8,703 nt of DNA from JBCCGE01 sp039029455. GTDB lineage: Bacteria; Pseudomonadota; Gammaproteobacteria; Arenicellales; Poriferihabitantaceae. Position 1 is the stretch's first letter; each line of letters opens with the position of its first letter. The stretch lies in NCBI GenBank assembly GCA_039029455.1, contig JBCCGE010000121.1, positions 1-8,703 on the forward strand. Reading direction: 5' to 3'. Made by a program: the position numbers and the translations under genes. Shown one piece after another: positions 1 to 6,348 of this stretch. The notes beneath the pieces are model-generated. The model was not told the origin of the DNA and did not search any database. It worked only from the letters and a program-made list of their open reading frames with translations.

Positions 1-2
1 AC

Positions 3-287
3 CATCATGGTCCCCATGGTTGGCATGGTCCGGTGCTTGCAGCCCGGGGTGGCTACCCCTACCCCGCACAAATGCTTGGCTATCCCGGGTTCGCGGTGAC
101 TAATGGCGGACGAACGCTGCTGAACGAAGTCGATTCGAACGAGGCCCAGCGCACGGGTCAGGTTAACGGAGCAGCGAACGATCCCGTGACGTTAATCGAC
201 GAAGGTCGAATTCACTATCGCGGTGTTCCGGCTCAACAGTCGCTTGAAGACTGGAATGACTTTTGGTCCGAGTATAAAAACGCCTGA
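3..287 (+). CDS. ABC transporter periplasmic substrate-binding protein, Pot-type (C-terminal fragment)
   Basis: Only the last 94 residues are present; the reading frame is open from base 3 and ends at TGA 285-287, so the start lies outside the window. A GTG at 33 is internal and not a start. The fragment ends in a tryptophan-rich tail (DWNDFWSEYKNA), typical of the C-terminal helix of PotD/PotF-like binding proteins, and holds a segment rich in Tyr, Pro and Gly (YPYPAQMLGYPGF) that would lie near the ligand cleft. The main support is context: it directly precedes two permeases and an ATPase of the spermidine/putrescine importer class. In that class this protein binds the solute in the periplasm and delivers it to the permeases. 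The ligand-binding residues are mostly outside the window, so the substrate cannot be read. It is separated from the permeases by an intrinsic terminator, which would let it be made in excess of the membrane parts. Confidence 0.75.
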   Translation, partial: HHGPHGWHGPVLAARGGYPYPAQMLGYPGFAVTNGGRTLLNEVDSNEAQRTGQVNGAANDPVTLIDEGRIHYRGVPAQQSLEDWNDFWSEYKNA

Positions 288-302
288 GCGTTTTCTGTCG
301 AT

Positions 303-339
303 AAAGGCACTGGTCTTGCACCAGTGCCTTTTTCTTTTC
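303..339 (+). terminator. Intrinsic terminator after the binding-protein gene
   Basis: AAAGGCACTGG (303-313) pairs perfectly with CCAGTGCCTTT (321-331) to give an 11-bp stem. The loop is 7 bases, or 5 if T314 and A320 also pair. A T-rich run (TTTTTCTTTT) overlaps and follows the 3' arm. It starts 16 bases after the binding-protein stop and 37 bases before the next gene ends its leader. Inside an ABC importer operon such a hairpin usually permits partial readthrough and protects the upstream mRNA, so binding protein exceeds permease. Confidence 0.88.
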
Positions 340-375
340 TGGTCAGCCCAACTTGAGCGATCCTATTTCTAAGAC

Positions 376-1227
376 ATGCAGCGCAGATTTGACCTCTATG
401 CACTGACCTGGCGAATGCCGGTGATCATATGGCAAGTGATCTTTTTTGTGGGACCGCTGTTGTTCACTGTCGCAATGACGTTCTTCCTGGTCAAGAACTA
501 CCGCATGGTGGAAGCGTTCGAGATGAAGAACTGGTTGAAGATGTTCAGCCGGGATTACTTTTGGGACGCTTATTTTTATACGATTATGATGGCGACACTA
601 TCGACTCTGGTGGCCAGTCTGATCGCATTCCCTGCATCGTATGCTCTTGCGTTTAAAGTGTCCGCATCGACCCGGCGCTGGATCATTTTTCTATTGATCA
701 TACCGTTTTTCACCAGCTACCTGGTTCGAACCTTCTCATGGTTTGTAATCCTGGCTGAATCAGGGGTATTGAATACGCTATTGGGATTCGTCGGTCTTGG
801 ACCATACAAGATGCTCAATACTCAGTTCGGCACGCTTGTGGGTTATATGACTCTGACTCTGCCGTTGGTGGTTATATTGCAAACTTTGTCGATGGCTAAT
901 GTCGATCGCAGCCTGATTGAAGCTGCGCAGAATCTGGGCGCCAGAACATTTAATGTCATTGCTCGCGTCATCATTCCCTCGGCCAGGGTTGGTCTGATTA
1001 TCGGCGCCGTATTCTGTTTCATTCTTTCGTTTGGCGATTTTGTTGCGCCGTACTACCTCGGTGGATCGAAGCCACCTACGTTGCCGATTCTGATTATTGA
1101 TACCACCAAATCAGGACAACAGTGGCCCCGCGCAGCGGTGGTTGCGGTGATGATGATCATCACGCTGCTGGTAATTGCGTTTGCGGCGATCAAAGTGGCT
1201 TACACCGAAAAAGGAGCGCGGCAATGA
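376..1227 (+). CDS. ABC transporter permease, PotB/PotH-like
   Basis: This 283-residue inner-membrane protein is one of the two membrane subunits of a Pot-type importer. About six hydrophobic segments are visible (roughly residues 16-38, 66-92, 102-124, 152-172, 203-225 and 252-275). The cytoplasmic EAA loop that docks on the ATPase starts EAAQNLGA at residue 182 and ends in IIP near 201. The motif SFGDFVAPYYLGG (218-230) is a hallmark of PotB-type permeases. The ATG at 376 gives a normal family length, but no good Shine-Dalgarno precedes it; the next in-frame Met, at base 415, would trim only the polar N-terminus. Its TGA stop overlaps the next ATG (ATGA), indicating translational coupling. 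No promoter is obvious between the upstream terminator and this gene, so expression may depend on readthrough. The substrate is not determinable from the permease. Confidence 0.92.
   Translation: MQRRFDLYALTWRMPVIIWQVIFFVGPLLFTVAMTFFLVKNYRMVEAFEMKNWLKMFSRDYFWDAYFYTIMMATLSTLVASLIAFPASYALAFKVSASTRRWIIFLLIIPFFTSYLVRTFSWFVILAESGVLNTLLGFVGLGPYKMLNTQFGTLVGYMTLTLPLVVILQTLSMANVDRSLIEAAQNLGARTFNVIARVIIPSARVGLIIGAVFCFILSFGDFVAPYYLGGSKPPTLPILIIDTTKSGQQWPRAAVVAVMMIITLLVIAFAAIKVAYTEKGARQ
1211..1216 (+). promoter_or_regulatory. Ribosome binding site for the second permease
   Basis: AAGGAG lies 7 bases before the ATG at 1224, inside the 3' end of the first permease gene. It is the best Shine-Dalgarno seen in the importer operon. 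It fixes the start at 1224 rather than at the in-frame codons further upstream, which lie in the overlapping first permease gene. Confidence 0.8.
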
Positions 1228-2012
1228 CTGAGCGGCTGGTGCGTTGGGTCCTTGTTCTGTATGTTGGTCTGATTCTGATATTCATCTTTACGCCCATTAT
1301 CACCAGTATCATTTTTTCCTTTAACTCCGACCGGTTTCCAACGGTACCTCTGGGTTCGTTTACTCTTAAATGGTACGAAACGATATTTGCAGACCCTGAT
1401 GTCTGGAAGGCAGCACGGACGAGCCTTATGGTTGCACTAAGCACCGCCGTATTAGCAACCTTTATTGGATTTTGCACGGCCTACACGGATTTCCGGTATC
1501 AATTCAGAGGCAAAAATGCTTATCTGGCACTCGCACTGTTGCCGCCGACAGTACCGTTAATCATCCTCGCACTGGCGACACTGGCCTGGTTTTCGAAACT
1601 CGGGATCAGCGGCAGACCCTACAGTATTGTGATTGCGCATACGGTACTGTGCTCACCGTTTGCGATGGCGATTATTCGACTCCGACTGCAGCAGATGGAT
1701 CGTGAGCTCGAAGCGGCTGCCTGGAATCTTGGAGCGTCGGACTGGGCTGCCATGAGGAATGTTGTAATTCCGTTCACGATGCCAGCGATCGTGTCTTCGC
1801 TCTGCCTGACTATGGCTGTGTCTTTTGATGAATTTGCGGTTGCCTGGTTTGTTTCGGGTCTGAACAAAACCATTCCAGTGCTGCTGCTTGAAGTGTTGCA
1901 GGGCACAACCGATCCTCAAATAAATGCTATTGGTACATTCGTGTTTATCACTTCAATGACGCTGGTGGTTGTGGCCCAGCTTCTGTTTATGGCGCGCTCA
2001 AGCAAAAACTGA
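1224..2012 (+). CDS. ABC transporter permease, PotC/PotI-like
   Basis: This is the second membrane subunit, 262 residues, expected to pair with the preceding permease in the inner membrane. Hydrophobic segments fall near residues 7-32, 64-88, 99-123, 133-152, 186-210 and 233-257. The EAA loop is LEAAAWNLGAS (162-172) running to VIP at 181-183. The motif SFDEF (200-204) replaces the SFGDF of the first permease, as is usual for PotC-type partners. The open frame extends further upstream, but the ATG at 1224 has AAGGAG 7 bases before it, overlaps the previous stop by 4 bases and gives the family length. The ATPase gene begins 1 base after its TGA, so the three proteins are very likely co-translated. 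Confidence 0.92.
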   Translation: MTERLVRWVLVLYVGLILIFIFTPIITSIIFSFNSDRFPTVPLGSFTLKWYETIFADPDVWKAARTSLMVALSTAVLATFIGFCTAYTDFRYQFRGKNAYLALALLPPTVPLIILALATLAWFSKLGISGRPYSIVIAHTVLCSPFAMAIIRLRLQQMDRELEAAAWNLGASDWAAMRNVVIPFTMPAIVSSLCLTMAVSFDEFAVAWFVSGLNKTIPVLLLEVLQGTTDPQINAIGTFVFITSMTLVVVAQLLFMARSSKN

Positions 2013-2013
2013 C

Positions 2014-3099
2014 ATGACTCAGATACAAATCGAATTCGACAACATCTCCAAATCGTTCGGTGACAGCGTCGCAGTCGAACCGATGAGTCTGGAAGTCCAC
2101 AAAGGTGAATTTATCGCGATCATGGGCTCAAGTGGATGCGGCAAAACAACGACTCTGAGAATGCTGGCTGGACTTGAAACGCCGACTCACGGAGAGATCC
2201 GTCTGAACGGTCGAAGGATCAATGAACTCAGGCCATCGGAGCGAAATACCCCAATGGTGTGGCAAACACTCGCGTTGTTTCCGTTTATGAACGTAGTAAA
2301 GAATGTCGAGTTCGGCTTAAAGATGCGAGGATTATCTGCATCTGAACGCAGGGAGAAAGCAATGCACTGGCTGGCACGGATGGAGATTGCGGATCTGGCG
2401 GAGCGTCCGATCAATCAGCTGTCAGGTGGCCAAAAACAGCGTGTAGCGCTGGCTCGTGCTCTGGTGACCGAACCGCCGGTTCTACTGCTTGACGAACCCT
2501 TAAGTGCTCTCGACGCAAATCTGGTTGTGCGTATGCAGGGTGTACTGTCGAGACTGCAGAAGGAGTTGGGTATAACCTTCGTATACGTGACCCACAGCCA
2601 GTCCGAAGCGTTTGCAATGGCGGACCGAGTGGTGATTATGAGCAAGGGTGTTGTCGAGCAGGTTGGATCGCCCCGCGACGTGTTCAGACGACCGGCCAGT
2701 CGTTTCGTTGCGGAATTTGTCGGATCCAACAACATATTGGCGGGCACGGTAATACACAGTGCCGACCAGCGTGTGCAGGTTGAAACCGCGATAGGTGTAC
2801 TGGAGGCTGTCGATAACGACGATCGAAATCTGCATCAGGGCCAGAACATAGAGCTGGTAATCAGCGCAGACAACATCGATATTTCGATGCGAGACGATTC
2901 GGAAGAGAACTCCGTGCAGTGCTCACTGGTGAGTGAAGAATTTGTCGGCACCGTTGTGACCTTATTGGTCGAAACCGACGACGGTATCGAGTTGACAGTG
3001 CAAAAACAGCAAAAAGAGATTGACCGGTTTGATATTGAAGACGGCACAACGTTTTGGGTGTCGTGGTCTGCCGGTGACATTTACGTACTGCCCGGGTAA
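2014..3099 (+). CDS. ABC transporter ATP-binding protein, PotA-like
   Basis: This 361-residue ATPase energises the importer from the cytoplasmic face. All catalytic motifs are intact: Walker A GSSGCGKTT (38-46), Q-loop around Q84 (MVWQTLALFP), signature LSGGQ (136-140), Walker B VLLLDEP (156-162), D-loop SALD (164-167) and switch His194 (YVTH). The C-terminal part from about residue 240 is the TOBE-like regulatory and oligomerisation region of PotA/MalK-type ATPases. Two positions depart from the PotA consensus: Trp83 where VFQ is usual, and THSQSEAF where THDQEEA is usual. They look like subfamily traits, not damage. The ATG at 2014 is 1 base after the permease stop; the open frame upstream begins only with a TTG inside the permease gene and adds nothing conserved. 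No strong Shine-Dalgarno is seen, consistent with coupling. The URC1-like gene follows after 26 bases with no terminator. Confidence 0.93.
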   Translation: MTQIQIEFDNISKSFGDSVAVEPMSLEVHKGEFIAIMGSSGCGKTTTLRMLAGLETPTHGEIRLNGRRINELRPSERNTPMVWQTLALFPFMNVVKNVEFGLKMRGLSASERREKAMHWLARMEIADLAERPINQLSGGQKQRVALARALVTEPPVLLLDEPLSALDANLVVRMQGVLSRLQKELGITFVYVTHSQSEAFAMADRVVIMSKGVVEQVGSPRDVFRRPASRFVAEFVGSNNILAGTVIHSADQRVQVETAIGVLEAVDNDDRNLHQGQNIELVISADNIDISMRDDSEENSVQCSLVSEEFVGTVVTLLVETDDGIELTVQKQQKEIDRFDIEDGTTFWVSWSAGDIYVLPG

Positions 3100-3125
3100 A
3101 GGGTACTAACATCAGGCTGATCAAG

Positions 3126-4382
3126 ATGACTGAGCAAAAAAAACCGGGGCACATCGTCCTGACGTCGCATCCTACCGGCGATCAAAAACCCACACCCATC
3201 GAATGGGGAGCCGAAAATGCAAAAGAGCGAGGGCCTGTTGTAGCGACCCCGGCAGGTTCAGGTGCACGAAACGCCATTGGCGCATATTCGGGCTCGTACG
3301 CAGTCTATCGTGCTCTGGCGGTTGCAGCCGGCAGTCTGGACCCCATGCACAAACCTGATCTCACCAATACGGCCCCGGCGATGGCGCTGGGCCCGTACTC
3401 GCAGTGGAACAACCCAAAAAGTATCGTATCGATCGATCCCTGGGGTCACCTTGTCGGCACCGAATTCTCAGAAGATATTGGTGCCGGTCTGGATGTGCGG
3501 CCGACCATCGCGGTGACTCGTGCGCGTTTGACCGTACCGGAACTTTCAGGTGCACAGGAGTGGTCTGACCTTAAGGCGGACGGCACAGTGCTGCTCGAAT
3601 CGGGTGAAGTGAATGTAACCAAGATCGCAATAGAGCCGGTGTGGTATCTGCCAGGTATTGCGGAGCGATTTGGAACGGACGAAGCGAGCCTGCGTCGCTC
3701 GCTGTTCGAGGAAACTGGTGGAATGTTTTCTGAACTGGTGACGCGCCCGGATTTACATATATTTCTTCCGCCAATTGGTGGCATTACAGCATATGTTTTT
3801 GGTGAGGTGTCGGCCGTCGCGGATCCGCATATAAAGCTCTCCTGCCGCGTGCACGACGAGTGCAATGGATCGGATGTCTTTGGATCAGATATTTGCACCT
3901 GCCGACCTTATCTGATTCATGGCATCGAAGACGCCATTCAAACTGCGCAGAATGGCGGTGCCGGACTGATCGTCTATAACCGGAAGGAGGGGCGTGCGCT
4001 GGGTGAGGTGACTAAATTCCTGGTATACAACGCGCGCAAAAGACAGGAGGGCGGCGACACGGCGGAACACTATTTTGAACGCACCGAGTGTGTAGCCGGG
4101 GTTCAGGATATGCGGTTTCAGGAGCTTATGCCGGATGTTTTAAACTGGCTTGGCGTCCAGCAGATTGATCGCTTTATCTCGATGAGCAATATGAAGTATG
4201 ACGCGATTGTTGGACAGGGTATTTCAATTGATGAGCGGGTGCCGATCCCGGACCATATGATTCCGGATGACGCGAAAGTTGAAATGGACGCGAAAAAAGC
4301 AGCGGGGTACTTTACCGATGGTGCCGTTCCCACTGCGGAAGAACTGTCGCAAAAGCAGGGCCGTGATCTCACCGACTACTGA
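3126..4382 (+). CDS. URC1-type GTP cyclohydrolase II-like protein (uracil catabolism)
   Basis: This 418-residue protein combines an N-terminal GTP_CH_N-type domain (about residues 10-200, opening with HIVLTSHPTG) and a C-terminal GTP cyclohydrolase II fold (about 205-375). The RibA zinc ligands are kept with exact spacing: Cys246, ten residues, Cys257-Thr-Cys259, preceded by RVHDE. YNRKEGRALG (284-293) matches the RibA YxRxEGRG segment, and Asp328-Met-Arg330 matches its conserved D-x-R pair. RibA proteins involved in riboflavin synthesis are about 200 residues and lack the long N-terminal half, and no other riboflavin gene is nearby. The next gene is a DUF1688 protein, and that pair is the signature of the URC pathway, where URC1 is thought to act on a uracil-derived nucleotide rather than GTP. 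The CTCRPY sequence differs from CDCGFQ in RibA, which fits changed substrate recognition. The ATG at 3126 has only a weak AGG 9 bases upstream. An automated label of riboflavin ribA would probably be wrong. Confidence 0.88.
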   Translation: MTEQKKPGHIVLTSHPTGDQKPTPIEWGAENAKERGPVVATPAGSGARNAIGAYSGSYAVYRALAVAAGSLDPMHKPDLTNTAPAMALGPYSQWNNPKSIVSIDPWGHLVGTEFSEDIGAGLDVRPTIAVTRARLTVPELSGAQEWSDLKADGTVLLESGEVNVTKIAIEPVWYLPGIAERFGTDEASLRRSLFEETGGMFSELVTRPDLHIFLPPIGGITAYVFGEVSAVADPHIKLSCRVHDECNGSDVFGSDICTCRPYLIHGIEDAIQTAQNGGAGLIVYNRKEGRALGEVTKFLVYNARKRQEGGDTAEHYFERTECVAGVQDMRFQELMPDVLNWLGVQQIDRFISMSNMKYDAIVGQGISIDERVPIPDHMIPDDAKVEMDAKKAAGYFTDGAVPTAEELSQKQGRDLTDY

Positions 4383-4402
4383 TTTATCCTGAGAATTTTT
4401 AA

Positions 4403-5611
4403 GTGACACCATCGGTGGAAAAATGGTTGGACACTCGGGCAGTGCGGTCGCAGTGCCGCACAATCGGTCGTTGGGCGGAACTCGATGAAACCCGGTGGTT
4501 TCAATATCACTCGAATCGACTGCCGGCATGTATCGAGTTTGTCGCTGACGAGTGCAAGCGCAATTATCCTGATCTTAATATTCCATATCACAGCCGGTGG
4601 CGTCATTTCGATATTGGTGGAGTCGATCTATGGCATTACTATCGTGATCGGCACCTGTCCGGAGCAGAGCCTGCAGCGGTCACCCGTTGTGCCATTGATC
4701 TTGTCTTTGTCAGTGTCTTGCTCGATGCGGGTGCCGGTTCGGAGTGGCGTTTTATTGATCCGGTAACCGGTGAGTCTCTGATACGTTCAGAGGGTCTGGC
4801 AGCGGCCAGTGTCGACCTGTTTTTCAATCATCTGGCGCGTCGACACGCAGACGGAGGCCTGATTGTGGATGCAGCGGCGCTGGATGCGCTGACGGCAGAT
4901 ACATTAAAAACTGTTTTTCAGGTTGATTCGGGGAATGCTCTGGTGGGTGTTGAGGGTCGGCTTGAGTTGCTTAAGGGGCTGGGAGCCTGCCTAATCGAAC
5001 AGTCCCTGGATCGACCTGCGGATGCATTTTCCAGCCTGTTACAAGCGCCGGGGGCTGCGGAAGTGAGCGCAGACCATCTGCTGAGTGCGGTTCTGCAGCA
5101 CTTTAACGCGATGTGGCCGAATGGACTGAATTACCTGGGGAGTCCTCTGGGAGATGCCGGGTTCTATCCTCACCTGGATGATGAGTCCCCATACGGAACG
5201 ATTGTGCCGTTTCACAAGCTCTCGCAGTGGTTGACGTATTCACTGTTTGAGCCCATCGAATGGGCCGGACTCATTGTGTCTGAAAAGGACGGCCTGACCG
5301 GGCTGCCGGAATACCGAAACGGGGGATTGTTGCTGGATATGGGTGTTTTGACTCCTATTGATGCGTCGATCCTTGCACAAAAGTTGCCGCTGGAGTCAGA
5401 GCCCGTGGTCGAATGGAGAGCGCTGACGGTCTGGTTGCTCGATGAGATTGCGCAAGGAGTCAGAGATATGCTGGGTTGTGATCCCGCTCAGCTGCCGCTG
5501 GCGAGCGTGCTGCAGGGAGGGACCTGGAGCGCCGGTCGACGAATCGCGTCGTCTTTGCGACCGGACGGTTCCCCACCTCTGAATCTGGCCATTGACGGAA
5601 CGGTTTTTTAG
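4403..5611 (+). CDS. URC4-type DUF1688 family protein (uracil catabolism)
   Basis: This 402-residue protein belongs to DUF1688, whose yeast member URC4 is required for growth on uracil as nitrogen source; the exact reaction is not established to my knowledge. Family hallmarks run the full length: IPYHSRWRHF (60-69), LLDAGAGSEWRF (107-117) followed by RSEGLAAAS (128-136), HKLSQWLTYSL (271-281), LTGLPEYRNGGLL (298-310), VEWRALTVWLLD (336-347) and GGTWSAGR (372-379). No signal peptide or membrane segment is visible, so it is cytoplasmic. The start is GTG at 4403: an in-frame TAA sits immediately before it (4400-4402), so no longer form is possible, and a weak GAGA lies 8 bases upstream. It follows the URC1-type gene by 20 bases and is almost certainly in the same operon. 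It ends at TAG 5609-5611, convergent with the DUF1989 gene 38 bases away. Confidence 0.9.
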   Translation: MTPSVEKWLDTRAVRSQCRTIGRWAELDETRWFQYHSNRLPACIEFVADECKRNYPDLNIPYHSRWRHFDIGGVDLWHYYRDRHLSGAEPAAVTRCAIDLVFVSVLLDAGAGSEWRFIDPVTGESLIRSEGLAAASVDLFFNHLARRHADGGLIVDAAALDALTADTLKTVFQVDSGNALVGVEGRLELLKGLGACLIEQSLDRPADAFSSLLQAPGAAEVSADHLLSAVLQHFNAMWPNGLNYLGSPLGDAGFYPHLDDESPYGTIVPFHKLSQWLTYSLFEPIEWAGLIVSEKDGLTGLPEYRNGGLLLDMGVLTPIDASILAQKLPLESEPVVEWRALTVWLLDEIAQGVRDMLGCDPAQLPLASVLQGGTWSAGRRIASSLRPDGSPPLNLAIDGTVF

Positions 5612-5649
5612 TCCGCAGTCAATTGGTTCAGGTGTAAGCGCCGTCTTGA

Positions 5650-6348
5650 TCAGGCCTGTTCGTCCCGGTTCGGAAGCGATACCCTGAACGCGAGATCGAC
5701 CGGAAGTTGTCCGCTGCCATTGACCGGAGTTACGTCCTGAGGGCATGCCGACAGCACTGCGATGCAGTCCTGTATTGCTTTAAGGTCGATCTCGTCGCCG
5801 GGCTGACTGACTGGTGGATCCCATCGCGTGCTTCCGTCTCTGTCAATCGGAATATTCATCCAGATATTGAACGGTGCCGGAATCGCCGGCGCGGCCAGAC
5901 CAATCGCATTCAGGGCCATGCGCAGGTTGTCTGTGCAGTTGTCGTGATACCCCTCGACGCCCAATTGGCGATATCGTTCCGCGTCGCATGCCGCGATCAC
6001 TGTATCGTGAACGCCAGCGGAGGTATCGCGGGAAATTCTGAGAATGTCCTGTCGATTGTTTGTAACCAGCGTGTTTCCTACTCGAAACATGACTGAATTC
6101 AGAGCGGTATGGCAGTGGGCCATCGACAGGAATTCCCTAAGGTTGTTTGTGCAAAACGCCCAGAAATCACAAACCTGTGTTCCCTCAGAATTAATGACTG
6201 ACAGGGTATCACCGGCTGTCAGTCTGAGCGCTACCCCGGTGCGAGCAGGTAAGGTATAAACTCGTCCGTATGCCGGTGTGCCGTCGGCTGACACGGCGCC
6301 TTCGATCGTACGGTTTTGACCGTTAGGGGTGGCGGGGTCGAATATCAT
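5650..6348 (-). CDS. DUF1989 (urea carboxylase-associated) family protein
   Basis: This 232-residue cytoplasmic protein is recognised as DUF1989 from GRVYTLPARTGVALRLTAGD (28-47, the usual opening), VCDFWAF (59-65), the AHCH cluster (77-80), the segment VIAACDAERY (117-126) and GYHDNCTDNL (133-142), and NIWMNIPI (161-168). Cys60, His78, His80, Cys121, His135 and Cys138 are candidate metal or catalytic residues. Known members sit beside urea carboxylase, and a two-protein form acts as carboxyguanidine deiminase in guanidine use; here there is one copy and no carboxylase in view. The frame is open upstream to 6462, but that extra part is an arginine-rich overlap with the deacetylase gene. The ATG ending at 6348 overlaps the deacetylase TGA by 4 bases (ATGA), which fixes the start and implies translational coupling. 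The precise reaction is not inferable. Confidence 0.85.
   Translation of the reverse strand: MIFDPATPNGQNRTIEGAVSADGTPAYGRVYTLPARTGVALRLTAGDTLSVINSEGTQVCDFWAFCTNNLREFLSMAHCHTALNSVMFRVGNTLVTNNRQDILRISRDTSAGVHDTVIAACDAERYRQLGVEGYHDNCTDNLRMALNAIGLAAPAIPAPFNIWMNIPIDRDGSTRWDPPVSQPGDEIDLKAIQDCIAVLSACPQDVTPVNGSGQLPVDLAFRVSLPNRDEQA

Noticed and set aside
3136..3143. A8 run at codons 4-6 of the URC1-type gene as a slippage or frameshift site
   Set aside because: The frame is intact through the run and a short A tract near a start codon is common; no alternative frame of interest follows.
3446..3898. 150-codon minus-strand frame within the URC1-type gene
   Set aside because: Low-complexity Ser/Pro/Arg-rich translation opposite a clearly coding frame; chance open frame.
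3126..4382. Riboflavin biosynthesis ribA
   Set aside because: The long N-terminal domain, the changed residues after the zinc motif, the adjacent DUF1688 gene and the lack of any riboflavin gene favour URC1.
5589..5626. Possible terminator hairpin between URC4 and DUF1989 (CCATTGAC with GTCAATTGG)
   Set aside because: The stem is short and bulged, the loop is about 21 bases, it begins inside the coding end of URC4, and no T-run follows on either strand. Not convincing as a terminator.
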